Shown here: positions 36,476 to 49,199 of the stretch, in pieces
Numbering within the stretch: the first letter of the stretch is position 1
How the letters are laid out: every line of letters starts with the position of its first letter
Origin: Desmodus rotundus
Taxonomy: Eukaryota > Chordata > Mammalia > Chiroptera > Phyllostomidae
Length of the DNA: 64,000 nt
Direction of reading: 5' to 3'
NCBI RefSeq assembly: GCF_022682495.2
Contig: NC_071387.1
Span: 193,852,143-193,916,142, forward strand
Translations under genes and position numbers: made by a program
The notes under the pieces: generated by a model
The model's input: the letters and a program-made list of their open reading frames with translations, nothing else
Told to the model about the DNA's origin: nothing
Database searches by the model: none

Positions 36476-38064
36476 TAATCATAAATGATCATAGATCTTT
36501 GAAGGTCCAAGCACAATAAACAAATTGTATCTAAGACAATCTAAGATTGTTGTCTAAGACAATCGCTTGGGTCCAGATCTTCCCTTGCCTAGTCAAGGGT
36601 AACTTGTGCTATAGCAAACACTTCTGCTGTTCCTAGAAGTGATAAACTATGATCAGGTAGTATGTATGAGAAATGAATAGTGTCATGAAAAGTACCACTT
36701 GGCTCTGTAAAACAGGTCTAGCTGTTCTTTGAATTATGCTTTCCTGGTCTGTGCTATGTCTCCGCCTTCAGAGTTTACTTTTAGGACTCATAATTCTATT
36801 GCAACTGGAAATCGTCTTTATTGCAATTGGCCAATACATTCTGTCCAGAGACTTACATGCTCTGGTGCAAGCATTATCACAGCACACACCCTGTAGTCCA
36901 AAACATGGGGTTCTTATTCTAGTCCAACCTGTCATCAACAGAATTCTGAAAAATGTATGGAATGAGGCCCTGCAAAACCAACCATGAGTGGACTCAGCCT
37001 TGGACACCAGCAGTGAGCATCTAGGTCATTACAGACGATACTCACCAGATATACACAATCATCATGTAAGGGCTCTCTCTGAACACTGTGATGATTTCTG
37101 AAATAAGATACAAAGACACTTCAAATTCAAAACAATAACTAACCAATTCTCCTCTTCTGACTACTACTTTTAAACTACCACTAGCTAAATTTTCTTTTGT
37201 CTTTTAGATAACAAGCAGCAAGATACCCCAAAATAAAATTGCTTCTACTCTCTGCCAGCACTCAATCCAGAAGTATCCTTGGTTTCCCTAATAGACGATT
37301 AAAGTCTCCCAGCCCAACCCAAAGTCCTCACAAAGCCCCTTACAACTCCCACTTAGCAAAACCTGACTCTTATATGCTTCTGCCGCTGAAGTCTGGAGAC
37401 CTAATTATGAATCTGAGAAGGTTCTTAGTGGTCTTTGACTGGAGCGCTTCTATATTTCTTGGGGCCTTTAAAGGATTTAAAAAAAATGTAATAGTTCATT
37501 CCTTTACTATTAAACATAGAAAACAAATAATATATTACTGAAAAGGCAAAACCATTAAGGTTTGTTGGCATAGATATGTACTTTAAGGAAACTATTTGGG
37601 CTGCCAATTGTTGAGAATCTCAAATCTAGTAATTTTAGTGCATTGTTTCATGCCTGTCCAGACTGGCGATGCCTGTGAATGCCCAAGCTTATTTTCTTCT
37701 GTTCTCTAAGATTGCTATCTTCAGAATCAGCACAGTTCTGCACTGTTCACTGAGTTTTGTCAAAGTCCTCTGAGCCCACACACATGCAGGAAATACAAAG
37801 TAAGCTGGGCAGTGGATGCCATTTGCCCTTCAGGGAGCACTGAAAGTTATTTAAAACAAAATGAAGTCTATGGATGGCATTTGTTAAAAGGTAAAGTAAG
37901 GTGGGGTTTTTTTTTTTGGCTTGTTTTACTTAACACATAAATGTCTCTTATATTAAGTTATAAGCAGTTTTTACTTCTCCTTTGCTAAAGGTAGCTTGAA
38001 AAATTACTGTGGGACTAGAATGCATTCCATGAATATGAAATACCCTCAGCAGTAGAACTTTGAA
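36476..38064. other. Intergenic DNA, nothing recognised
   Basis: A short word TCTAAGACAATC occurs twice at about 36529-36564. The frames at 36736-36987 (plus) and 36768-37007 (minus) overlap on opposite strands and resemble no known protein. A run of 10 T at about 37907-37917. Confidence 0.4.
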
Positions 38065-38400
38065 TATGTTTATCACATTGCCGCCTGTGCTAGTGACTTC
38101 TTCCCTGTCGGGAATACCTCTTGCCCCATCCTCCCTTCAACCTGCTAGCTGATCTGCAGCACTCTCTCCGGCTCAAGTGTCATCCCCTGGAGGAATCTCT
38201 CCTGGACCAGTTTAGACTGAATTAGTTTGCCCTTTCCTGTGAGTCCATGGTACTCTGTACAAAAAATCCATCACCGTATCTTCTTAAATCATTTTTTCTG
38301 AATTTGTTTTTTACCATAGATGATAGGTTTCTCAGAGAAATCTTACCTTGTTCATTTTGTATCTGTGATGTTGAGCTCAGTAATTGTACAGTAATCTTCT
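38065..38400 (+). repeat. L2 (LINE2) 3'-end relic
   Basis: Pattern GGAATACCTCTTGCC, CTCAAGTGTCATCCCCTGG, AGGAATCTCTCCTGGACC, then GATAGGTTTCTCAGAGAAAT, CTTACCTTGTTCATTTTGTA and TGAGCTCAGTAATTGTACAG follows the end of L2 (caggaagccttccctgacc... cttgttcactgctgtatcc...). Old and diverged. Confidence 0.55.
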
Positions 38401-39439
38401 AGTACATGTATGAAAAAAAAAAAGAATGGTTTTAATCACTTCCTATTTGAGAAGCAATATCTAGTAGAGACAAACAGGTGCTTCTTATTTAAAAATATAT
38501 AATTTTGAAAACCCAACAAATACTCCCATAGTTGCTATTATGACTCATTAAATGTTGCCTGAAATGTATAATGAAATTAATTTCTTTGTATTGAGAGAAA
38601 TTTGGTTGCACTATTGAAAAATATCAATTAGTTACTAATTAGCCTTGCTTTCTGCTTGTGGAGGGCTTGAGGTAAATAGGTGTAGAAGAGAATGGTAAAA
38701 ATAATTAAGTAAACATTTAGGCAATTCAAACCTTGTGCTCTTTGCAGATAAAAATGCAAATCAAGTTTGCAATATAACCTCCATACAGAAGAACACCAGG
38801 GCAGATGATAATGAATTTAACATATCTGTGATGAGTAGTTTAGTTTTAAAAACACTGATTTCTTTACAAATAGAAGCAGTGAAATATAAACTAAAGTTGT
38901 TATGCTGCACCAAGCCTGACAAATTAAAGGCTTCTAATGGTTGTATTTAATACATTGTGAGGTTGATGATTATTATGGAAACGCTCAGTCCTTTTGATGA
39001 ATCACTCTCTTTTGGCAAGAGGTCCTGGCTTATTTGACAGAAGGTGGCTTTCATAGATCAGCACTGAGAAGTGAGAGGTAACAGCCATTGTGTTACATAA
39101 TAGTGTAATAATGTAACATTTACGGGGTCTTAAGTGCAAGTGAGAAGCAATATAAGTGAAGAATTTCACAGCTAAGGAGGAAACATTCCAGTCTGCCCTG
39201 TAGCACCAAGTCACAACCCAGAACTGAAGGACTCATGAGTCGGGGTTCATGGTGTGGCTGCTTGCTTAGACTAATAGTCTGCCCCCATTATTCAAGTCTT
39301 GTATTATTTCATGGTTTAATGCTGAGGAATATACAAACATTCTTTACAATGTCAGGATAACCCTCCTTAAACCTTATGATTTTACTTCCCTACTCAAAAA
39401 ACTTCGCTGGCAACTAATTGCCAATTTTATGAAATCTAA
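38401..39439. other. Intergenic DNA, nothing recognised
   Basis: An A-run of about 11 at 38413-38423. Nothing else identified. Confidence 0.45.
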
Positions 39440-39640
39440 GCACTCTGGTTCAGCTCTCCTGTATATTAGAATGTGAAATACTCCACTTCACCAAATTTAT
39501 TTTCTTCTCCTCTCCAGTTATACCCTCTTCTGGAATGACTGTCTCTTTGGTTAGGACTAGATCTTGTTTGCATGAGTCAGTCTCCTTCCTTGAGTTCCTC
39601 CTCCCTTTCCCATGTCTAACCCATAAGAATTCATTCCTAT
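39440..39640 (+). repeat. Possible L2 relic
   Basis: CTCTCCAGTTATACCCTCTT, CTGGAATGACTG and the C/T-rich AGTTCCTCCTCCCTTTCCC resemble an internal part of the L2 3' region. Weak. Confidence 0.3.
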
Positions 39641-39689
39641 ATTTTTAAGTCTGCTTCAGTTACAACTTTTATAAGAGTAACACTTAACT

Positions 39690-39900
39690 GTTACTCAATT
39701 CTTATTATGTAGCAGAATTGTCTGAGAAAGTTACATGCAATATCTTATTTACTCTTCACAAAACCCTTGAGGAGGTCATAATAATTATATCCATTTCACA
39801 AATAAGAAAATTCATATTGAAAGAGGTTACATAATATCTCCTATGTCTCATATCTAGCAAATAGCAGGATTTGAACTTGGTTCACGTAGGCTCACTGCAA
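39690..39900 (+). repeat. MIR SINE
   Basis: TCTTATTTACTCTTCACAAA, ACCCTTGAGGAGGTCATAAT, CCATTTCACAAATAAGAAAA, GAAAGAGGTTACATAAT, CATATCTAGCAAATAGCAGG, ATTTGAACTTGG. This is the central core and second half of a MIR, in order. Confidence 0.8.
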
Positions 39901-40517
39901 AGATTCCTCTCTGTGTTCCTTATGAATTTATTACCATTAATTGGAAATGCCTATGAATGATCTCATTATTATTTTCACATGATTAGTTACCCAATTTTGG
40001 ATTATACATATAAGATGGAAGAAAGACATCCTGTTTTTTATTTCCTTCTGAATTCTCAGATAATTTAACACATTTATTAAGAACTTACTACTCAACACAT
40101 ACTAATAAATAGGAACAAAAAATATCAATGCTGGTTTAAATAGTAAACATCACTTTAAAACATATGAAACATATGAACATATGAAAAAGGAGATTTAATT
40201 AATAATCCAGATAAAATAACAATAATTTAAAAGACAAGTTATAGCTATTTGATGGAACCATAGAAAACAACACTAGGAAAGAGAATTTTATTGAGTGTGT
40301 ATGATAAAAGTCCATATTGAGCCTGGAACTGTGTTCCCCCTGGAACTATAGAATCCCCCATGGACTTACAGTTTATAAGAATAGGCAGATCAGTAAGCCA
40401 ATAAGTTAAACGCAGAAAAACAAGAACTGTGAGAAACATGTACACCAAAAGTTATTATACACACAGAAACACTATATAGCTCTCATAGTAACATCTTCCT
40501 AGACGTTTGGATGCCTA
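39901..40517. other. Intergenic DNA, nothing firmly recognised
   Basis: ACTTACAGTTTATAAGAATA at about 40364-40383 looks like a fragment of an ancient repeat. ACATATGAA-type words recur near 40157-40186. Confidence 0.4.
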
Positions 40518-40521
40518 AGAT

Positions 40522-40869
40522 TGTTATGGTAGCACCGGGGAGTCTCCACAACTGGCCAGGATGGCACAAGGGGAATTTCTTACCCTGAGTGCACCAAAGG
40601 CTAGAAAATGAATGGATAGGGCCTGAGCACACCAAAAAAAAAAAAAAAAAAAAAAAAAGCAGGATGATTGGATAGAAAAGAAAGCCCGCCCCTTCCCACC
40701 CCTATAAGAACCATGGGCTTGAACAGAAAAGTGAGATGATCTCTGAGACTGAAGTCCGCCATTCTCCCAGGCTGGCACCTAAGCAAACCTCTCTCCTTTT
40801 GAACCAGCACCTGTCTCTTGTGTTTGGTTTTGCTGGCATGGGCAGCTGAACCCACTTTGTGCGGTTTCA
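40522..40869 (+). mobile_element. Solo LTR of an endogenous retrovirus (class I-like)
   Basis: 348 bp with TG at the start and CA at the end, flanked by AGAT on both sides (40518-40521 and 40870-40873). A 4-bp duplication is typical of gammaretrovirus-like elements. A TATAAG box lies at 40703-40708. Beyond it the R/U5 part has ACCTCTCTCCTTTTGAACC and GTCTCTTGTGTTTGG. The poly(A) signal looks degenerate (AAGCAAACC). A run of 25 A interrupts the upstream U3 part (40634-40658). No internal viral sequence follows, so the provirus was reduced to one LTR by recombination. Three minus-strand open frames over it are spurious. Confidence 0.85.
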
Positions 40870-40873
40870 AGAT

Positions 40874-42192
40874 GATCTGGATGGTGCAAATAAGCCAGGA
40901 AAATGAAGTGAATCAGCGCATTCCAGGCAGCAGGTAAGAGGAGATAAAATGACCACCGAGGAAGGGATATAATAGTACATTAGCAAAAATGCAAATGATT
41001 CAATGAAATTTGACTCAAAGCGAAAGGGGCATTGGCTAGTGATGAAGCCAAATGAGGTAAATACATGCTGTGTCTCTGATTGTCTCTCCTGCTCAACTAA
41101 AAAGCTTTGAGCTTTTCCTGAGGACTTTGGCAATTCAATAGAACTTTTTTTTTTTTATGAAGAGACATATGCAATTAAATACCAAATTTATAAAAACACC
41201 ATGGTAGAAATGATAAAGGTTATTAGAAGGGTTAAACAGTGAATTCTGTGATACATTGCTGCACACCAATGAAATAAAGCAACAGGAAAGAATATTCAAA
41301 AGACACAAAGAAACCAGAAACAATGGAACTAGGTGAAAGACTGATCTGAAAGAGTAGGAAAGAGGAAATTGCAAAGAAAGAATTCCGGTATATAACTTAA
41401 AAAATCTTGATAGAGGTGAAGCAACTGGCTGTAGTTGTTTCTGGCTGACAGAACATACAAACTGACAACACATTGTGTTGATGCTAAAATCAATGTGAAT
41501 GTTTATATTTGAAAGGCCAAGAGATTTTTAGCTGACAGTCTTGACCTCATAGTGAGATTTCACATAAGATAAAGATATGAGGGACTATTTAGTATTTAGG
41601 CAGTGGAACCAATTCCATCACCTGGGGAGTGAGTACATAGCACAAAGAGAAATAAGGGAGCAACTGATCCCCAAGGAAAGGTAACATATAGAAAAAAAAA
41701 AAAAAAACAACAGACGAGAAAGCCAAATACAAAGGTTGGCTGGCATGCATGGGTCACAGAATTTCCCAACTTCTGTAACGGATACTTTCTGATGAGCTTT
41801 GATATGAGGCCCAATGGCCTGAACCTATTTTCTCTGATATATTAGGGCCACTCACATAAATCATCTCTAGAGCACCTTCTCCACGATCTACCAATTTTGC
41901 CCATTCCAGACACTTGAACTTCCTGCCAGGCCATTCAACACTGCCTGAAATTTCAGGTGTTCTTACCTAGGTCTAATTTTCTTTCTAGGTCAAGAGTACT
42001 TACCAATTGTAGTCTATCTTGTCTATTCACGGATTGTAATAATTTCAGCTTTAGTATAGATTCGATCAGTATATCAAAGTAATCTACCCAGCTTTTTTTT
42101 CTTTCTCCATAAACTGGTCACAGGGACCTTCCACACATACATGCACGGGGCCATACACGTGAGTTGAGGTAAAAATGTTTAGTAAAACCATT
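40874..42192. other. Intergenic DNA, nothing firmly recognised
   Basis: A T-run at about 41146-41157 and an A-run at about 41692-41706. The 112-codon minus-strand frame at 41135-41473 ends in the A/T run and shows no known domain. Confidence 0.4.
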
Positions 42193-42623
42193 TTTATTTG
42201 TTTGGTAGGACTGTCATAACAAAGTACCACAAGCTGGGTAACTTAAACAAAAGATATGTATTGTCTCCCAGTTCTGGAGGCTAGAAATACAAGATTAAGG
42301 TGTTGGCAGGGTGGGTTCTTCTGTTCCATGCTTCTGCCATAGCTTCTGGTGAATCTGGAAATCTATGACATACCTTGGTTTTCAGATCTCTGATTTCATC
42401 TACACCAGGTTTTCTCCCTATTTACATATCTGTGTCCAAATTTTCCCTTTTTTATAATGACACATCTCATATCCTATTAGAGACCCACTCTATTTTGATA
42501 TGATTTCATCTTACCTAAAAACATAGGCATCAGCTCTATTTCCAAAAGCAAGGTGACCTTCTGAGATACTGAGGGTTAGGACAGCAACACAAAATTTTAC
42601 TGAACACAATCCCACCTGTTACA
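42193..42623 (-). mobile_element. MaLR LTR (MLT1-type), antisense
   Basis: The plus strand is the reverse complement of an MLT1 LTR: GTCATAACAAAGTACCACAA, CCCAGTTCTGGAGGCTAG, TTAAGGTGTTGGCAGGGTGG, CTTCTGGTGAATCTGG, ATGACACATCTCATATCC, and finally ACACAATCCCACCTGTTACA, the inverse of the LTR start. Old and diverged; no duplication visible. Confidence 0.75.
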
Positions 42624-43244
42624 ACTTCCGTAGATATATGAAGTCCATCCCCTCTCGTTGTGAATTTTGTGTGTGTGTGCATGCATGTATGTTTTCTATG
42701 CTTGACTGAGTCTGCTCCTACATATAAACAAGCTGTAGTTGGGCTCACCCAAGTTAATGCTCTGGTGGTCCATCCAGCTTATGATGGAAGGCTCCGGTCG
42801 CATAGTTTCTAGATATAATCAACATTAGGCTCAAAATCCTATCAGGCATTCATTTTTGAATGGACAAATGTTACATGCTGCACATGATCTTTTCCCAGAA
42901 CCCGAGGGCTCTGCCTAATGTCTCTCACATCGGAGGTTGCCAGCATATGCCATTCTTAGTCTATCACAGAGAATGCTAGCACGGTGGAGTCTGCTGGGTC
43001 AGACTGCTGGATGCACTGCCGCTTAGACCAAAGCCTGACCCTGCTGCAGAGCACTTCTTTTCTCTGGCTGCCCCTCAAACATGGCCACCTCCCGAATCAC
43101 TTGGTTAGAACAATAGTCTCTATTGCACTATATACTGTCTGCAAAATACAAACCAACCTATCATCATGCACTGTTGCCTCCTTTTGCATGCTAAGGATTG
43201 CGACATGCTATGGCATCCTATATTTTGGAGGTGATGTCTCCAAA
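42624..43244. other. Intergenic DNA with a short GT run
   Basis: A short TGTGTGTGTGTG at about 42668-42680. About 42950-43110 is slightly GC-richer, with the start of a 125-codon frame (42984-43361) that runs on into an L1 fragment, so it is not taken as a gene. Confidence 0.4.
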
Positions 43245-43420
43245 CCATTTTATTTTTTCTTCTTTTTAAAAATCTTTACTGTATGTTTTTTCCATTACCA
43301 TTTAGTCCCTTTAACCTCCCTCCCCTCCCATCATCCACCCCTTGGCCTCCTCCCCCATTAGCTGTTGTCCTACTCTCCATCTATAAGCCTGTCCCCATTT
43401 TTCTTGTTAGATATTTTAAA
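43245..43420 (-). repeat. L1 3' end (bat-type), antisense
   Basis: T-rich start, AAAATCTTTACTGTATG, CATTACCATTTAGTCCCTTT, the C-rich CCTCCCTCCCCTCCCATC, and TATAAGCCTGTCCCC. Reverse complement of an L1 end with its purine-rich tract. Confidence 0.65.
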
Positions 43421-45439
43421 AATCCCGAATACTGCATGCCACCAAAATTTTGTAGGGTTTATTTCTTATCATTTTGCAGGGGTTGCAAAATGCTTTGCAT
43501 TTTTGACTAAGAGAGCAACACTAATCTTTGCTATCCAATCTGACGTGATTTTCATTTTCTATTTGACTCCCTTAACTAAAGGAGGAACAGTTTCTAGGTC
43601 TTCAACTTGACTTATCTTATAATAATCCCACTTATTACATCAGTTATAGAACTCCTGTGAAGGTTTTAGCATATAGTGTTCCTTGTAAATGGCTACAGAT
43701 CACTTTGGGAAATAGAGGAAAAAATATTACAGATTCTTTCTATGGTTATTTCCTTCCCCAAAGGGGCAGGTTTCCTCTTTAATGAAAGATGTTTTAGTCT
43801 TAGAACTGCCTTTTTAGAGAGTGAGTGAGGAACTGCCAAATGCCCAGTGAATAAGAAAAAAATATATTGTAATGCAATAAATTAAAAATGCAAAAAGTTT
43901 CATTGGGAAAAAATATCAAAAAAATTCAAACCACCTTATAGAGTATTGATTAACATACAAACAGCTGTCCATATTTAATGTATACAACTTGATGAGTTTG
44001 GAGATAAACATACATTTGTGATCCATCAACACAATGCATGCCAAACATATCTGTCATCTCCAAAATTCTCCTCCTAATCTATTAATTAATTTATTGTTGT
44101 TGTTTTTAGTCTAACCTTGAAATCACAAGGTTCTGCTTCAACTGTGTCACTCTTACACCCCCATGAAAGTCACCGAGTTGGGCCTAGATTGACAGGGTGA
44201 GAAACTTCCTCCACCCATTGAGGTAGGATTTGAGACTTAACATATCTTTGAATACAGATCTAACTTAAAAAGATACAATGCATCTAAATATCTCAATGGA
44301 AAATTATGGCTGAACGAAATATGTGTGATAGAGTGATAATTCTAGTAATGAGATGTGGAGTAGGAAAACATGTTTGTATAAATAATAACAAATAAAAGGT
44401 CCATGTGAAGATTTTAAAATATATTTCCAGATACAGTAATGTAACTAATGTTTAAATTAAAAGCTTTAACTGTTATTTTAAAAGTGTTATATTTTTGGAA
44501 GGAGCTAATAAAAATCTTATCTAACTGTTTCAGTTAAGAACGCTACTCATTAGCACAAATAAATAAATTGCAAGACTACAGCCAATGTTTCTAAACAAAA
44601 AACAGGACCCAAGAATTCAACCTAGAAGACTAACTGCACTGTTTGAATATACAGAAGTGAAACCTGGCAGCTTCTAAATCACATCCTTCTACATTTCCTG
44701 AAATAAAAGACCATCCTCTTCTCTCAGCTACATATCAAATATTCCCAAGAAGGTTCTCTATTAGGTAGGAGAGTCTGACGTGATAATTTGCTCTCAATAC
44801 AAAAACCAAATGAATATAATGCAAGTTCCCACACAGTGGCTTGCTCGAGATAGAGTGTCTTGTAGACCAGGCACCCTGTCATAGCATCTAACTTTCAGAA
44901 CAGTGTTTGACCACACACATGTGAAATAAAACAACTCTGAACTGAAGTTAAAGCATGAGCCCATTTATTATGCCAACAGGGTTCATCTTTTTCTTGGACT
45001 GTAGCAGTTTTCATTTTCAAATATGACAATTTGGAACATGCAAAAACAAAAACAAAAAAACCCTGGTAAATCAATTTTATACATTCAGGTTTCCGCCCCT
45101 GCCTCCACCTCTTGATGTTTGGAATTAAAACTGACCCCTTTGGACTGAACAAACTCCCACAGTTCTCAAACATATCTGGAGCAATTAGAAACTCAAGTAG
45201 TCTATTGAAAAAAGTGTGAGAATAAATTCTGTTAGTTCCATAAACTGGTTAAGCAGAACTTACTGGAATTACCTATAATATTCATTTTTTAACCTGTATA
45301 TCACTTATAATGTAGACCAGTATCCCTGGATCATCTCTCTCAGTTATTTCCTTATAATTTACTCCTTTAAGGGATTTGAATAGCTAATGTATCTCCCATT
45401 AGCACTCAGTGAAATACCGTGTTCAGTTAGTCACAAGGA
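43421..45439. other. Intergenic DNA, nothing recognised
   Basis: No repeat family recognised. The minus strand of 44895-45173 has a 92-codon frame and, reading on that strand, an AATAAA at about 44965. No known protein is recognisable, so a processed pseudogene is possible but unsupported. Confidence 0.4.
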
Positions 45440-45545
45440 ATATACCTGTTGTCGACCAGGTAGTATGGGGCGATGCTGGGATTGGGCTGCAGGCATTCCA
45501 GACCCATAGTCTGCCGTGCTAACCGTGGCACTCTTACTGCCTTCA
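45440..45545 (+). repeat. MIR SINE fragment
   Basis: GATGCTGGGATTGGGCTGC, AGACCCATAGTCTGCCGTGC, TAACCGTGGCACTCTTACTG correspond to the second half of MIR (gagctgggattcgaaccc... gtgctcttaaccactac). Confidence 0.6.
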
Positions 45546-46060
45546 TGTGCCTGCTGACACTCCAAGTCAGGATCAAAAAACACCTCACCTTGCTTATCTC
45601 AGGATCAAGAGGTTGAAACTTTTCTGCTATCTGATGGCACTTTCAGACCTTGACTATTCCACTCTCTTGAAAAATTCTTTATCCAATGTGTCTTACACCT
45701 CTTCTTGTAACCTCTACCATACCAATAATTCCAATGCTCATGAGGTTCCCACAACCCATTTGATTCTTTCTTTCTCCCACACTTCACCAGCACCCCAGTC
45801 ACTCACTCCTTTGATTCTGTGCTATTTCTTACTCTTGTGTTAAACTGTACTGCTAACCTACTCACTGAGCACTACTATTTTCCTCCTTCAACTTTATGTG
45901 CTTTCTCCCCATTAGAGTTTTGAGTTCATTATTTCTTTTACTTTACCTCTACCACCCACAACTGTCTATGCTCCCCTTCAAAATCAACTTAAATTCTAAG
46001 GCCTGCCATTTAAATTACTTCCCAGTACCAATGTTCTACTTAGGGTTAGGAAAAACTTAA
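45546..46060 (+). repeat. Possible L2-like relic
   Basis: C/T-rich text with pieces such as CTCCCCTTCAAAATCAACTT, AAATTCTAAGGCCTGCC and CCATTAGAGTTTTGAGTTCA resembles L2 3' sequence, but order and identity are weak. The 98-codon frame at 45547-45843 lies here and is not considered a gene. Confidence 0.3.
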
Positions 46061-46764
46061 ACCTAGATTAGATTTACTGTCTACTTTCTCAGAAGAATGT
46101 TCAGGCTACTGAGCATCACTCAAGGAAATCTCAAAGTCAACTGTATTTTTAAATATAAACCCAAGCTTACAAACTGCATCTTGTCTTCAACGCTGCATGG
46201 AAAAAATATGCTCCTCTATTGGTGACCTCTCTAATTTTTCATTCCTCCTTAGACATCAGAACATAAACACTCCTACCAGGCTCAGTTTATGATCTTGCTT
46301 TGAAATTTAATGAGGTACCAGAGCCATAAAACATAAAAATCCAGAAGACTCTGGCTTTGCCCACTATGTTTTTTTTTCCTTCTGTCATTTTAGTAGAGGT
46401 TTTTACTTCTAAAATACTATTATAGTCAAAATATAAAGACTTGCAATACAATTCTGACTTTGTAGAAGAGACTTTAGAAAGTAGATTGAAAAATAAAGAT
46501 TTTTCTAAAATAATTTTTGTGTAGTTGCCAGAAACTGAAATTATTGTCATTCAGAAATAGCGAAAGTCCATTTGATAAAGCTAAACAATTCTGACATTTG
46601 TTAATTATCAAATGAAGAGATTTGTGTTAAATATGCTCTTTTGAAAGAGATACACTATTAATATTTTTCATATATCTTCTGTGAATCTTCTGAAGCATTG
46701 TGTTCAAAACTGATTGAGTTGTGTCTTATTACTAGCAATTTCTTGGTTATATAATACTTCTTGG
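46061..46764. other. AT-rich spacer, nothing recognised
   Basis: No feature seen. Confidence 0.45.
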
Positions 46765-47080
46765 AGATTTTTTCTTTAATATATTTTATTGATTTTGCTA
46801 TTACAGTTCTCCCATTTTCCTCCCTTTATTCCCTTCAACCCTTTACCCCCCTAACCTCTAGCATCCCTCCCCCTCAGTTCATGTCCATGGGTCATACATA
46901 TAAATTCTTTGGCTTCTCCATTTCCCATACTATTCTTAACCTCCCCCAGTCCATTTTGTACCTACCATTTATGCTTTCTATTCCCTGTACCATTTCCCTC
47001 CATTCTGCCCCTACTCCCTCCCCTCTGATAACCCTCCATGTGATCTTCTTTGAGATTTTATTTTACTAAATGTATTACAT
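46765..47080 (-). repeat. L1 3' end (bat-type), antisense
   Basis: TATTTTATTGATTTTGCTAT, TACAGTTCTCCCATTTTCC, TTCATGTCCATGGGTCATAC, TTCTTTGGCTTCTCCATTTC, TTAACCTCCCCCAGTCC, and GATAACCCTCCATGTGATCT. Well preserved. The 102-codon frame at 46761-47069 lies in it. Confidence 0.85.
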
Positions 47081-49199
47081 GATGATTATGAATTATATCA
47101 TACATGGAACCAAGTTTTGTCTTGTTTTAGAGAAAACTATGATTTTAGTCATTTGGATAGGTTGGAAAATATCAGGAATATATTTTTAAAAGTTATTACT
47201 TTGATTTACAAAACTTATGAAATAAAATAGATATTTGCTTTATATTTTCTTTTTATTTGAAAGTCAATATTTTCTTGTGATTTTTGCTTGCCTCTTGCAA
47301 GATTGAGATGAAGATTTATAAGTGTCTTAAATACCACTTTAAAGAATATTTATTGAGATCTGGATATTTCTAAAATATACTAAAATTTTAGATTTTATAA
47401 AATAGTATTTTTGTATTTTTTCAGTTGAATTTTAAGTGTCAGAAATTTTCCTATAATTTCACTTTCTGGTGAGAATTTTAGAAACGTCAGAATTTTTCAA
47501 TTTGCTCAAAATTTGTAAGTACACTATAGTCATCTACTACTAAATTATGATATTGCATTTTTGGAGGGATTGGTTAATTTGTATGTTTGAATTTATTACA
47601 GATGTGCAATTAAAATTGCAACAACAAAAAATAGGACATTTAGTGAGAGTACTTGTGGTCATTTAAAACATACAAATTATGTGTTCATTAGAATATCTCC
47701 TACATTTTCTTACTTGATCTCAATGACCAGTTTTTGTTGGTAATTGAACATTATATAGACGGTTATGACAATCTATAGGATAATATCCATAAGAGCAATA
47801 TTTTGTACTTTCTAAACATGAAACAAATTTTTTAAATTATTTATCATATCGGTTTTGCTTAATATGCTTTGTTTCATAGCCTTCACTATGAACAGTCTTA
47901 ACACATATATTGCAATATATTTACCCCAAAACCTTGCCTAAGTGAAAATATGAAAGGCAAACTTCCAATTGATATTCAGTAGCAGCTTTCCCTAGTTTTC
48001 ATTAAAGTAATTTAACTCTATTGGTCAGAGTTGTCATTTGTATGCAATTGTGGTACATAAGGTGACAACATTTATTATGTTGAAGAATAACTTTTAAATA
48101 GCTGACACAATTCTTTAGTGATAAATCACCAATAGAAAAATAGGTCTTCCATTTATAAATCTTAAAGAGGACACTTACAAAGCCCTAAAACTATTTTCAC
48201 CTCATATATGCATTATGTTTGGCAATACAAAAATATTTATCTACTTAGATGAAAATGATATAAAGTTTTATTGTAATTTAAAACAAACATATACAATAGA
48301 ATGTTTATATTTTCCAAATTCAGATGCTCCATCTTTATAATTGTGCATTCTTGTACAAAAAGTTGAAAATCATTATCTTAAATAGTATATTGGGATTTCT
48401 TCATATAACAAACATATGAATGTTTTTCTATGTATCACATGCAAACCTTATTTGCTCTCTTTAAAAAGTCAGAGTTAAGTTATAACTTTAAAACCCATAG
48501 TAATCACTAGTATCTAATAAGGTAGATCAATATTAAAGTGGCAACTGTAATGAATTAATGTCAATTGTGGTAATAGGACCACCCTCTACCAGCTCAACCT
48601 GATGGAAGCCATACCCTAGATAGGTACATTCAAGAATACAAGGCTTCCTCTTTCTCCAGCTCCAAATATAAGGTTATTGTTTCTCCTCAGGCAAAGTAAG
48701 CTGTCGTTAGTCTCTTGTCCCTAGCTTCAGGTTACAGAGGTGTTGTTTCCGGAAAGAGTAGCTAAGAGGTCTGGACTTTCCACCTCCACCAACAGCATAA
48801 ACTCTGGACTAAATAGGGCAGGCTGAAAATAATCGAACTCCAATCATAATTGCCTCAACTGTGCATTAAGGCAGAATTTCCAAGCTGGAAGAGGTAAACT
48901 AAAAAGACTGGAGGCTACCGTTCACAACAACCTCCCTGCTTGTAAAGCTAGGTTTTAATTTCATAAGTGGGTTGTTGTCTCCATTCCCAGTTCTTGAGTA
49001 ATGGCTCCAAAATGTTGCCTATTATTGAGAGCATCAAAGTGTAAGAACAGAAACTGTTGAGATTTCCCCCCAAACTGACACTAATAGTGTGGGTAAGTTC
49101 AAGCCTAAGGGCATTGTCTAAAACAATGGAAATATTGGTGGTAAGTAATTAAAAAGACACCAGTAGTTTCATAAGAGCAACAAGCTAAATCACAGTATG
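47081..49199. other. AT-rich intergenic DNA; unassigned GC-richer part at 48.5-49.0 kb
   Basis: Nothing recognised to about 48530. About 48570-48990 is less AT-rich (CTACCAGCTCAACCTGATGG, GGTGTTGTTTCCGGAAAGAG) and may be the 5' part of the old MLT1-type LTR whose 3' end follows, or another old repeat. Confidence 0.35.

Noticed and set aside
41135..41473. 112-codon minus-strand frame rich in S, F, L, C
   Set aside because: Composition is what reversed A/G-rich DNA gives; no homology recognised; ends in an A/T run.
42984..43361. 125-codon plus-strand frame
   Set aside because: Runs into the antisense L1 3' end at 43245; the C-terminal third is L1 pyrimidine-rich sequence.
44895..45173. Possible processed pseudogene on the minus strand with an AATAAA
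   Set aside because: The protein reading is not recognisable and AATAAA is common in AT-rich DNA; no A tail or target duplication found.
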